22,912 nt of DNA from a virus. Shown here in pieces: positions 14,925-22,533 of this stretch; position 1 is the stretch's first letter; each line of letters opens with the position of its first letter. The stretch covers positions 1 to 22,912 of IMG/VR virus record IMGVR_UViG_3300042905_003812. One strand, written 5' to 3'. A program made the position numbers and the translations under genes. The notes below the pieces were generated by a model, which worked only from the letters and a program-made list of their open reading frames with translations, had not been told where the DNA came from and did not search any database.

Positions 14925-16027
14925 AGTCCGCGATTTTTAATTAAGTTTTTGAGTGCAGGGTTAGTTGCATACGGACCATCGATGTGATCAATAGTCAAAG
15001 CTTCATCGGCCTTGATTGCTTGTCTTAGTGTTTCGCCGTTCATGATTTCTCTACAGCTGAGTTGACCTTTGCGTAACGGAATGGCCAAGTAAAAGTCTTT
15101 TTCAAAACTGTTCTTATGGATCTTATAACCTGGTTCAAGATCTCTACGTGCATAAGCACCTCTAACCAGTTGATCAAGATATTCAGTTTCTTTGCGACTG
15201 ATAACACGGCGTGTGTTTGTTCTACCGCCACACATTTCTACTGCTTTGTGATAGGCCTTGAACCAAGTATCACATTGTTCCGGCAATGAACAATAATTGC
15301 TTACTGGCACATTGTTGTAGTCAATGTCGATGTGTCTTTCCCATGTTCTGGCACCTTTGGCGTATGATATCAACATGCTGGATGACCAGTCGTGATATTC
15401 GTGTGTGCTTAATCCAATCACGTTGTCCTGATAGCGATTGCGTAGGTAATCAATTTGATCCAGTTCCAATTCGTTATCTTCACTGGGATACAAACTCACA
15501 CAGTGATTGATAGCCAAAGGAATATCTCTGTTGGCAAAGTATGTGACAATATCATCTAGGTCTTTTTCGCTTGCACCTCCACTACTAATAATAGTAGGGC
15601 GGCGTGTACTTGCAATCTTGCTAATCAATGGCCAATCATTCACATCACTACTTGCAATTTTGATAATTGGCATGTCAAACTCCAAACAGAGATCCACACT
15701 CTTTTCATCAAATGGTGTACTCATAGGAATACAACTCATATCTCGGATCTTGTTAACCATTACAGCAAAGTCATCTCTGCTTAATTTTGTAGCTTCTGTT
15801 TTTTTAATATAGCGATTGGCTTGGTCGCCTTTGAATTCAGGATGGATAAACTCATCCACGTCTCTAAATTGCAGTTTGATTGCTGCTTTCACATTGTTGA
15901 TGCGAGCCACACTACCGTGTTCATAAATGATTTTAAGGCCGCGTTCAACACTGCCCCAATGATTGTTTGCTAGTTCTAGTACAAAGAGATTTTCAAATAT
16001 CTCGTTGCCTTTTTTGCGATATGACAT
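14921..16027 (-). CDS. NeuB-family (sialic-acid-synthase-like) PEP-condensing enzyme
   Basis: 368 residues. The family condenses phosphoenolpyruvate with a sugar aldehyde to give a nonulosonic acid. Seen: LELANNHWGS (17-26) in place of IAEIGxNHNG, AIKLQ (49-53), MSTPFDEKS (102-110), IKIASSDVNDWPL (122-134), ISSGGAS, INHCVSLYPS (173-182), GLSTHE (205-210, for GYSDHT) and WERHID (229-234, for EKHFT). The C-terminus holds VRGAYARRDLEPG, a SAF/antifreeze-like segment. Substitutions in several motifs suggest a divergent subfamily with another acceptor than ManNAc or 6-deoxy-HexNAc. It ends in ATGA with the ThDP enzyme. The product sugar cannot be predicted. Confidence 0.84.
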   Translation of the reverse strand: MSYRKKGNEIFENLFVLELANNHWGSVERGLKIIYEHGSVARINNVKAAIKLQFRDVDEFIHPEFKGDQANRYIKKTEATKLSRDDFAVMVNKIRDMSCIPMSTPFDEKSVDLCLEFDMPIIKIASSDVNDWPLISKIASTRRPTIISSGGASEKDLDDIVTYFANRDIPLAINHCVSLYPSEDNELELDQIDYLRNRYQDNVIGLSTHEYHDWSSSMLISYAKGARTWERHIDIDYNNVPVSNYCSLPEQCDTWFKAYHKAVEMCGGRTNTRRVISRKETEYLDQLVRGAYARRDLEPGYKIHKNSFEKDFYLAIPLRKGQLSCREIMNGETLRQAIKADEALTIDHIDGPYATNPALKNLIKNRGL

Positions 16028-16035
16028 AATTTTCC

Positions 16036-17355
16036 TTAAATGAATAAACTCATAAAACCATCAACCTTTTCGCCTATGTAGGCAATTTGTTCTGGTGTAA
16101 TTACTGGACTGGTGCCATGGAAATAGGTGTGCGTCATGGCATGTGTTGCATTCGGGAAATCATCTCTGGCTCTTTTAGGATCCATTAGGTGACTGTATGC
16201 TGGTTGCAACATTATGTTGCCGGCAAAGTACGGACGAGTTTGGATTAAGTTTTCTTCCAAGTAGTCTACAATGTCTGCGCGAGTGAATGGTGCGTCTTTG
16301 CGCACAGTTAGTGGGAAAGCGAACCAAGACGGATCTGATTTCGCTTGTGCCCGAGGCAAATGGAAAAATTCTTCGTACTTGGCATAAATGTTGAATAACA
16401 ATTGATAGTTGCGTCTACGCAGAGCATGGATCTCGGGCAGCTTCTTTAACTGTTGCATGCCCATGGCACATTGCAATTCAATTGGCTTTAGATTGTAGCC
16501 AATTTCGTCGTAAACATATTTGTGATCAAATATCTCACCTGGTAACTCTGGGATCCATTCTTGGAATCGCGTGCCGCAGGTGCCGCACTTTAATTTATTG
16601 GCTTCTGGTCCAACACAGTAACAACCACGCCCCCACTCACGGAAACTGCGAATGATTGTTTCTTGGTGGTAATCGTCGGTGGCCACAAAGCCACCTTCGC
16701 CCATGGTCATATGGTGTGCAGGATAGAAACTGCAACTGGCCATCAATCCAAATGAACCCAATGGTCTGCCATCGTATGTGCTACCTAGTGCATCACAGCA
16801 GTCTTCCAATAAAATCAATTTATATTTTTCAACCAGTTGCATTAGTTGATCCATGTTGGGTGGATTACCTAACACATGTGCAAATGTAATCACTCGGATA
16901 TCAGGATTGGATTCTAACACTTGCTCAACTTGATTCAAATCAAGATTCAGTGTATCTAATTCAATATCAACAAACACAGATTCAAATCCCACTTGCAGTG
17001 TGGGATTGAGGGTTGTAGGAAAGCCGGCAATTGGCATTAGTACCTTTGTGCCTTTAGGCAAATTATGACCGCGCTTGCTGGTCAGACTGGCCATCATTAA
17101 AAGATTGCTGGAACTGCCTGAGTTGGTCACAATGCCACCGCGTTTGCCAAACTGCTTGGGAAACTCGCGTTCAAATCGCAGGCTTTCGTCGCCCATAGCC
17201 AGCCAACCTTTGAGCAAGCTGGCTACACCGGCAACATATTCAGACGAGTCGTAATATGCTCCTGCATAGTTCACAAAGTCTTTGCCCGCAGTCCAAGTCT
17301 TAGCGGCTTGTTTTTGTTCGATGTGTTTTTTTACTAGATCTAATATTTCTTGCAT
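16036..17355 (-). CDS. RfbH-type PLP/[2Fe-2S] NDP-4-keto-6-deoxyhexose 3-dehydrase
   Basis: 439 residues, DegT/DnrJ/EryC1 fold. SFYPAHHMTMGEGG (209-222) puts His (214/215) where aminotransferases have the PLP-binding Lys, the mark of the 3-dehydrases (E1/RfbH/AscC). REWGRGC and later Cys residues give C187-x57-C245-x-C247-x9-C257, close to the iron-sulfur motif I recall for E1; DHKYVYDEIGYNLKP also fits RfbH. The enzyme removes the 3-OH of a CDP-4-keto-6-deoxyhexose, together with an E3 reductase that is not in the window. LLEDCCDALG and TNSGSSSNLL are PLP-site segments. It starts 1 nt after the preceding stop and ends 8 nt before the NeuB-like start. Confidence 0.93.
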   Translation of the reverse strand: MQEILDLVKKHIEQKQAAKTWTAGKDFVNYAGAYYDSSEYVAGVASLLKGWLAMGDESLRFEREFPKQFGKRGGIVTNSGSSSNLLMMASLTSKRGHNLPKGTKVLMPIAGFPTTLNPTLQVGFESVFVDIELDTLNLDLNQVEQVLESNPDIRVITFAHVLGNPPNMDQLMQLVEKYKLILLEDCCDALGSTYDGRPLGSFGLMASCSFYPAHHMTMGEGGFVATDDYHQETIIRSFREWGRGCYCVGPEANKLKCGTCGTRFQEWIPELPGEIFDHKYVYDEIGYNLKPIELQCAMGMQQLKKLPEIHALRRRNYQLLFNIYAKYEEFFHLPRAQAKSDPSWFAFPLTVRKDAPFTRADIVDYLEENLIQTRPYFAGNIMLQPAYSHLMDPKRARDDFPNATHAMTHTYFHGTSPVITPEQIAYIGEKVDGFMSLFI

Positions 17356-17356
17356 A

Positions 17357-18085
17357 TCAATAAGTTGCCAAGTGAATGTTCCATGGATCGTGTTGCACTT
17401 TCATACCAAATTTTGAAAATAGCACATCTAAACTCAAATCTGAGTACATACAGACGTGTCCATTTCTAGGACTCAAATACCAAAATGTTGGATCACGACG
17501 TCCTTGCATGATACCAGTGCTACAAGTTGCTAACAGTATGGCACCACCAGGTGCAAGCCAACTGTGCATTTCTTCTAGTGTTTCTTTAGGAGTAGGAGTG
17601 TGTTCAAGCACTTCCCAAGCCATAACAAGATTAAATTTCTTATCTGGTGGCCAATCAGGCTCAGTGCCCCACATTGGATCCCAACTATCTACCTTGTATC
17701 CGTGCTTGGTCAGCTCTTTCCCTAGTACGGCTGGACCTGCTCCGTAATCTAGTATATCAAGATCCTTGCTTATTTGCAAGCGATTAAGGAAATATTGGGC
17801 ATCATTGATGCTTCGTTTTCCATCATATTCGGGATCAACCACAATATAATCTTGGTTGTATATAAGTTCTTTGAAATCATCTTGACTCCATGAATCAAAA
17901 TCTGGACTAAACAAAAATTCACAATGGTTGCATTTAAGATAATAAATGGCTACACCTGTGTAAGGCAAATACATGCCGTTACGTTCTTCGCAGTTTTTGT
18001 TAAAATCAACACAACCCCATATGCTAGTGTCGTGGTCGCATATTTTGCATTTTACTTCGGAATAATTGATATTGGACAATCTCAT
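17357..18085 (-). CDS. Zinc-ribbon SAM-dependent methyltransferase
   Basis: 242 residues. Two CxxC pairs (Cys13/Cys16 and Cys52/Cys55) make a likely zinc ribbon, then a Methyltransf_23-like domain: ILDYGAGPA (111-119) as motif I, MAWEVLEHTPTP as the motif IV region and WLAPGGAILLAT after it. RRDPTFWYLSPRNGHVCMY is typical of the family's C-terminal part. It is related in layout to the proteins at 8988-9776 and 22534-22912. Start by ATGA overlap with the GT34-like gene. It probably methylates a sugar or glycan; carbon or oxygen specificity cannot be read. Confidence 0.87.
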   Translation of the reverse strand: MRLSNINYSEVKCKICDHDTSIWGCVDFNKNCEERNGMYLPYTGVAIYYLKCNHCEFLFSPDFDSWSQDDFKELIYNQDYIVVDPEYDGKRSINDAQYFLNRLQISKDLDILDYGAGPAVLGKELTKHGYKVDSWDPMWGTEPDWPPDKKFNLVMAWEVLEHTPTPKETLEEMHSWLAPGGAILLATCSTGIMQGRRDPTFWYLSPRNGHVCMYSDLSLDVLFSKFGMKVQHDPWNIHLATY

Positions 18086-18738
18086 TTTACCACTTGTTCC
18101 ATCATATTATGTGCCAGCTGGATTCTTTTATCCAAAGCCACAGCAGGCCAGTGAATGAGAAAATCGCCCACCTGCCACTGACCATCATTACCAAATAGGT
18201 CTTTTTTGAAAATATGAGGAATTATTCCTGGATACAAATCGTAGTCGTATGAATTAATTAATTTTTGAGGAACGATTTTTAGTCCATCACCTAATCGTTC
18301 AATGTTGTCGATCATGCATTGTTGATCATTCCAGGGATGTTTCATACAGTACTGATCTTGCAAGGTGTCCAAATACTTTAACCAATTTATACAGTTTTCG
18401 GTGTTATGTGCCAGGTAACTGTCGTTGTTAATATTAAGACAATCAGCCGCAATAATAAAGTCTGAATTAGCGTCAACCAGATCCTCTAATCTTATGTTAA
18501 AATTGGTAATCATGGTATCACAACCCACAGCGTGTACCCAGTCGTATCCAGATTCTAACAGTTCGACTACTTTTCTAGTTCGAGCCCAGGATATATCACC
18601 TAAACTAGTAAATCCTTCGGTCACTGTATAGGTGTCGTATCCCCATCGTTGGGCATACAGTTTTTTGTTGTTTTCCCAGGTAAGATCAGCTAACGGTTTG
18701 TAAGCCTCGTCATAGGCAGTAACAAGTGCAAATTTCAA
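18082..18738 (-). CDS. GT34-like (GMA12/MNN10) glycosyltransferase, TTG start
   Basis: 218 residues. The start is TTG at 18738, chosen because GAGGAA (18749-18744) lies 5 nt upstream and a promoter just beyond; there is no ATG in a suitable place. The pattern fits GMA12/MNN10-type galactosyl/mannosyltransferases: MKFALVTAYDEAY, RWGYDTY, a block GYDWVHAVGCDTMI (64-77), WNDQQCMI and a late GDFLIHWPA. The usual DxD metal motif reads GCD, so the first Asp is missing. First gene of the minus-strand operon, so every downstream gene depends on the same promoter. Donor and acceptor unknown. Confidence 0.75.
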   Translation of the reverse strand: MKFALVTAYDEAYKPLADLTWENNKKLYAQRWGYDTYTVTEGFTSLGDISWARTRKVVELLESGYDWVHAVGCDTMITNFNIRLEDLVDANSDFIIAADCLNINNDSYLAHNTENCINWLKYLDTLQDQYCMKHPWNDQQCMIDNIERLGDGLKIVPQKLINSYDYDLYPGIIPHIFKKDLFGNDGQWQVGDFLIHWPAVALDKRIQLAHNMMEQVVK

Positions 18739-18815
18739 TTGAATTCCTCGATCATTGATGTTATTATACTATTTAAGAAATCTCTAAGTCAACAATTTTT
18801 AAAATAAGTACCAAT
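18739..18815. other. Divergent intergenic region
   Basis: 77 nt between the two outward-facing glycosyltransferase genes. The minus-strand promoter is strong; for the plus strand only TATACT (18765-18770), overlapping the other -10, with a TTGAAT 20 nt before it, and a TAAAAT at 18800-18805 are visible, both poor. The plus-strand gene also lacks a clear Shine-Dalgarno. Confidence 0.5.
18763..18792 (-). promoter_or_regulatory. Promoter of the minus-strand sugar operon
   Basis: On the minus strand TTGACT (18792-18787) is followed by an 18-nt spacer and TATAAT (18768-18763), 11 of 12 consensus bases. The predicted start near 18756 leaves a short leader with GAGGAA before the TTG codon. No comparable promoter was seen inside the operon. 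Confidence 0.85.
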
Positions 18816-19667
18816 ATGAAAATATACGATTGCTTCCCATTTTACAACGAGCTAGATTTGCTGGAACTGAGATTCGAAGAACTTTATGATCATGTGGATC
18901 ATTTTGTTTTGGTAGAAGCAAATACAACTTTTACTGACATTCCTAAACCATATTATTTTGACGAAAACAAAGACAGATACGCAAAATGGTTGGATAAAGT
19001 TATACACATCAAAGTTACAGACATGCCTCACAGCAGTAATGCATGGGACAATGATATTTGGCAAAGAAACAGCATCAATCGAGGCATAATTGATGCCGAT
19101 GACAACGACATTATCATTGTATCCGATCTTGACGAAATTATCAGACCAGAAACAGTAGACGCCATGCGGCAAGATCATGAAACCCAGATATGGGGATTAA
19201 GAATGCCACTATTCTATTTCAAGTTCAATCACATGCTTACAACTACAGAAAGCAAGTATACCATGTGGGGTATGGCCTGCCGTAAACGACTCATGGTGCC
19301 TGCAGATGAATTTAGATTTCAACGATTCCAATTGGCAAATTTACCATACAACCATGCCAGCGGCGGTATAAGAATCATGGAACACGCAGGATGGCAGTTT
19401 AGTTATCTGGGCGACACAGAATTCGCCAAAAACAAAATAAAAAGTTTTGCACATCAAGAAACCAATACGCCTGAAGTATTAAGTTTGATTGATGTAGAAG
19501 CCAGTGTGCAAAACGGATACGGCTTGGGCCCAAGCAATTTGGAAGTGTTTGTCAATGTAGCAATTGATGACTACATGCCTAAAACAGTTGTAAATAATCC
19601 CGATAAATACAAAAATTACATTGCTAATGCTACACACAATGTAAAAGATTTTTTACCTTTTAATTAA
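18816..19667 (+). CDS. Glycosyltransferase family 17-like protein
   Basis: 283 residues. The N-terminus MKIYDCFPFYNELDLLELR and HFVLVEANTTFT are characteristic of GT17 (beta-1,4-mannosyl-glycoprotein GlcNAc-transferase fold), found in many bacteria and giant or T4-like viruses. IIIVSDLDEI contains the metal-binding DLD (104-106). The rest, with RMPLFYFKFNH and a basic patch, fits the family, and WQFSYLGD near residue 193 too. Weak ribosome binding site. Its role here is presumably transfer of a sugar from a nucleotide donor onto a glycan or protein; the substrate is not known. Confidence 0.87.
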   Translation: MKIYDCFPFYNELDLLELRFEELYDHVDHFVLVEANTTFTDIPKPYYFDENKDRYAKWLDKVIHIKVTDMPHSSNAWDNDIWQRNSINRGIIDADDNDIIIVSDLDEIIRPETVDAMRQDHETQIWGLRMPLFYFKFNHMLTTTESKYTMWGMACRKRLMVPADEFRFQRFQLANLPYNHASGGIRIMEHAGWQFSYLGDTEFAKNKIKSFAHQETNTPEVLSLIDVEASVQNGYGLGPSNLEVFVNVAIDDYMPKTVVNNPDKYKNYIANATHNVKDFLPFN

Positions 19668-19670
19668 AAT

Positions 19671-20552
19671 ATGAATTTTTATCAACTTGAAATTACAACC
19701 ATGATAGGTTGTCCACTAATGTGTACGTATTGCCCGCAAGACAATTTGCGCGATGCTTACGGCAATGATGTCAAATATATGAGCTTTAATGATTTTAAAA
19801 TCATGATCGACAAAGTGCCTGAATATGTGAGAATTGATTTTAGTGGGCAGGCCGAACCTTGGGTAAACCCCGAGTGTAGCGACATGTTAGAGTATGTGCT
19901 AGAAAAAGGACATAGAGTGGCAATCTTTACCACTCTGTACGATTGGGATGAACAAACGGTTCACAGAGTTGGCGAAATTGTCTTACGATACGCAGACAAA
20001 TTTGATATTTTTAAAATTCATTTTCCGGACGCAGCAGGCAACATGAAAGGTTGGAAACACAGTGAAGAATGGGAATATGCCTATATAGGCATGAGAACTA
20101 TCCTACAAACAGCTGGTGTTCATTATGAGGCCATGACCATGAGCGACGATGGAATACATCCTTCCATACGTCATTTGCCTGGAGCTGCACCGAGTCATCG
20201 ATGGGATATAGCTGCACACGATCGTGCAGGTTTGCTCAACAAAGAACAAGTAAAAGGGCAAGTAATAAAAATCACTCCAAGACACGAAGGACCTGTGGTT
20301 TGTAGCAAAACCACTTTGTACAATCAGGGTGTTTTATTACCAAATGGAGAAGTGCTGTTGTGTTGCATGGATTACGATAAAAAACATGTAATGGGCAATT
20401 TACTAACTGATTCATATGATGAAATTCTCAACGGGCCTGCCATGCAGAAACTTTTAGAATTGAATCGGCTTGAACACTTCACAAATGAAACTCTATGTAA
20501 GAGTTGTGTTGATGCTGTTCCAGACAAAAGATATATTCTCCAAGCAGCATAA
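19671..20552 (+). CDS. Radical SAM/SPASM-like enzyme
   Basis: 293 residues. CPLMCTYC (Cys14, Cys18, Cys21) binds the radical-SAM [4Fe-4S] cluster; FSGQAEPWVNP matches the GGExP-like segment. A C-terminal auxiliary-cluster region has Cys211, Cys231/Cys232 and Cys276/Cys279, with GVLLPNGEVLLCC and the usual GNL after it, as in SPASM proteins. Radical SAM/SPASM enzymes modify peptides or, in some cases, sugars (dehydrogenation, epimerisation, C-C bonds). Situated between a GT17 gene (3-nt gap) and sugar enzymes, with no peptide substrate gene evident nearby, a carbohydrate or protein-glycan role is a guess. No Shine-Dalgarno visible; AAAATATG precedes. Confidence 0.9.
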   Translation: MNFYQLEITTMIGCPLMCTYCPQDNLRDAYGNDVKYMSFNDFKIMIDKVPEYVRIDFSGQAEPWVNPECSDMLEYVLEKGHRVAIFTTLYDWDEQTVHRVGEIVLRYADKFDIFKIHFPDAAGNMKGWKHSEEWEYAYIGMRTILQTAGVHYEAMTMSDDGIHPSIRHLPGAAPSHRWDIAAHDRAGLLNKEQVKGQVIKITPRHEGPVVCSKTTLYNQGVLLPNGEVLLCCMDYDKKHVMGNLLTDSYDEILNGPAMQKLLELNRLEHFTNETLCKSCVDAVPDKRYILQAA

Positions 20553-20553
20553 G

Positions 20554-20582
20554 TTGACATAGTAATTTAAATTTTGTATACT
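20554..20582 (+). promoter_or_regulatory. Near-consensus sigma70-type promoter
   Basis: TTGACA (20554-20559, exact consensus), 17-nt spacer, TATACT (20577-20582). It starts right after the radical-SAM stop and drives the 49-residue gene at 20609 and perhaps the sugar genes beyond. Confidence 0.9.
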
Positions 20583-20608
20583 GTGTATTCAACTACTCTG
20601 GAGATACC

Positions 20609-20758
20609 ATGTTTGAATCAATCGAAATTAGACGAGTTGCCAACGGTTTTGTAGTCACTGTCAACATGGAAGACGAAACTGTGGAATATGTGTTTGATAC
20701 TGCACGTAAAGCAATGAGCCACATCAAGCAATTTGTTGCACCAAAAGCTGGTGAATAA
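20609..20758 (+). CDS. Small protein resembling a recurrent T4-like phage protein
   Basis: 49 residues, starting MFESIEIRRVANGFVV and ending QFVAPKAGE. GGAG at 20600-20603 lies 5 nt before the ATG, and a near-consensus promoter sits upstream. Two beta strands and a helix are likely. It seems similar to a small protein that recurs in aquatic T4-like phages, by recollection only; the function is unknown. It stands between two sugar-gene groups but need not take part in sugar metabolism. Confidence 0.8.
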   Translation: MFESIEIRRVANGFVVTVNMEDETVEYVFDTARKAMSHIKQFVAPKAGE

Positions 20759-20761
20759 ATA
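20754..20761 (+). promoter_or_regulatory. Candidate T4-type late promoter box (AATAAATA)
   Basis: AATAAATA, one mismatch from TATAAATA, overlapping the stop codon of the small gene and ending 27 nt before the ATG at 20789. The distance to the ATG is about the same as for the minus-strand box at 4757. It could give the dehydratase and the genes after it late expression. AT-rich sequence makes chance matches common. Confidence 0.35.
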
Positions 20762-20788
20762 TGTATATTCAATAATCAATGAGGATTC

Positions 20789-21823
20789 ATGTCAAAAACT
20801 GTATTAATCACCGGCGGTGCAGGATTCATCGCGCATCATGTAATTGATTTAATTTTACGAACCACAGACTGGCGTGTGGTCTGTTTAGATAGACTGGATA
20901 TCAGTGGTAATCTAAATAGACTGCACGACATGCTACAAGACCATGATGCCAAAATGGTCAGTCAACGTCTTCGTATTGTGTTTCACGATCTCAAAGCAGA
21001 AATCAACAGCCAAATTGTACACGACATTGGTCCGGTTGATATTGTTTTACATTTAGCAGCCGGTAGTCATGTGGATCGGTCAATTGCTTATCCCATGGAG
21101 TTTGTGCAGGACAATGTGGTTGGCACTGTGAATATGCTAGATTATGCACGAAAGAACTTACCCAATTTGGAGAAGTTTGTTTACTTTTCCACCGACGAGA
21201 TTTATGGAATTGCACCACCCGGGGTGGCTTATAAGGAATACGATAGGTACAACTCAACTAACCCTTACTCCGCGAGCAAAGCGGCAGCAGAGGAGTTTTG
21301 TGTGGCATATGAAAATACTTACAAGATGCCTATCATTGTTACACACACCATGAATGTGTTTGGCGAACGTCAGCATCCGGAAAAGTTTATTCCGGCAACT
21401 ATTCAAAAGGTAAGAGATGGGGAAACAGTCATCATACACAGTGATCCAACGCGAACCGTGGCAGGTAGTCGAATGTATATCCATGCCCGAGATGTTGCTG
21501 AGGGTCTTATGTTCATACTCAGCCTCAAGGATTATCGTCACCAAGGAGATTACGGCCATGCCCACTGTCCCAAGTTTAATCTCGTTGGTACAGAAGAAAT
21601 TGATAACCTTACCCTAGCACAAATGATTGCACGGGCAGTAGGTCAAGAACTCAAATACGAAATGACCGACTTCCATACCAGTCGTCCCGGACATGACATG
21701 CGTTATGCACTAGATGGCGGTTTGCTAAAGAGTCTAGGTTGGGAACCCAAGATCAAACTGAGCGAGCGTATCACAGAAATGGTCCAGTGGACTCTGGCCA
21801 ATGAAAGATGGTTGCGCAAATGA
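20789..21823 (+). CDS. NDP-sugar 4,6-dehydratase (second copy)
   Basis: 344 residues, extended SDR. GGAGFIA (9-15; third Gly replaced by Ala), HLAAGSHVDRSI (88-99), FSTDEIYG with Thr135-Asp136-Glu137, YSASK with Tyr160 and Lys164, FGERQHPEKFIP and RPGHDMRYALD. The Thr-Asp-Glu triad shows a 4,6-dehydratase; the pattern is RmlB-like, and CDP- or UDP-sugar use is not excluded. It differs clearly from the copy at 7259-8200 and may feed a different branch. GAGG precedes the ATG. It ends in an ATGA junction with the next gene. Confidence 0.9.
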   Translation: MSKTVLITGGAGFIAHHVIDLILRTTDWRVVCLDRLDISGNLNRLHDMLQDHDAKMVSQRLRIVFHDLKAEINSQIVHDIGPVDIVLHLAAGSHVDRSIAYPMEFVQDNVVGTVNMLDYARKNLPNLEKFVYFSTDEIYGIAPPGVAYKEYDRYNSTNPYSASKAAAEEFCVAYENTYKMPIIVTHTMNVFGERQHPEKFIPATIQKVRDGETVIIHSDPTRTVAGSRMYIHARDVAEGLMFILSLKDYRHQGDYGHAHCPKFNLVGTEEIDNLTLAQMIARAVGQELKYEMTDFHTSRPGHDMRYALDGGLLKSLGWEPKIKLSERITEMVQWTLANERWLRK

Positions 21824-22530
21824 TTAGACATTGTTTTGTAGTTACATCAGCAGTAAACAGCAAATTTGGTATTTACAACGCCGAAGAGAGACTGGCGCAA
21901 ACTGTTATTACTTTACAGAATATTAGATTCCGTGTGCCAGATGCCAAAATCATTGTGATGGAGTGTGCTGGTACTGCACTGACACAAGCCCAAAGTGACA
22001 CACTAGAACAAAATTGTGATCTACTGTTAGACTTCAGTCAAGATCCTGATGTGCTAGCAATTTATCAAAGCGACAATTGGGATGTGGTCAAAAATTCAAC
22101 AGAAATCATGTGCTTTGGCCGTGCCCTACGTATGTGCAGAGATGATGGTGATTTTGACGGCTACGATCGAATTCACAAAATGTCCGGACGCTACGTGCTC
22201 AACGACGATTTTGATTTAGCGGTGTATGAAAAACACAAAGACCGAATCGTTATTGGTCCAAAACATCAAAGTCAATTTCCATTTCAAGTAACAGGAATTG
22301 AACTGCAATACATGGCTCGACTATGGTCATGGCCCGCCAGCCAACTGGACACAGTAATCAAGGTGTATGAGGACAGTTTGAGTTATATTGGTGAACGTGT
22401 GAGCCAAGGTGGCTATGCAGACATAGAACATGTGCTTTACAAATTTTTACCTGTTGATCTAGTACAGGAGATACCTTTGCTAGGTGTAGAAGGATTTATC
22501 GCACCAAATGGTGTACCAATCAAAAACTAA
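21820..22530 (+). CDS. Probable glycosyltransferase
   Basis: 236 residues from the ATG at 21820, which overlaps the dehydratase stop as ATGA (an in-frame ATG at 21808 is possible). No family is certain. RIHKMSGRYVLNDDFDL (about 134-150) resembles the Lys-Ser-Gly-Arg-Tyr segment in several capsule and O-antigen glycosyltransferases. The beginning, MIRHCFVVTSAVN and VPDAKIIVMECAG, fits a GT-A-like Rossmann half. Position between a 4,6-dehydratase and a C-methyltransferase supports a sugar role. Confidence 0.6.
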   Translation: MIRHCFVVTSAVNSKFGIYNAEERLAQTVITLQNIRFRVPDAKIIVMECAGTALTQAQSDTLEQNCDLLLDFSQDPDVLAIYQSDNWDVVKNSTEIMCFGRALRMCRDDGDFDGYDRIHKMSGRYVLNDDFDLAVYEKHKDRIVIGPKHQSQFPFQVTGIELQYMARLWSWPASQLDTVIKVYEDSLSYIGERVSQGGYADIEHVLYKFLPVDLVQEIPLLGVEGFIAPNGVPIKN

Positions 22531-22533
22531 ACC

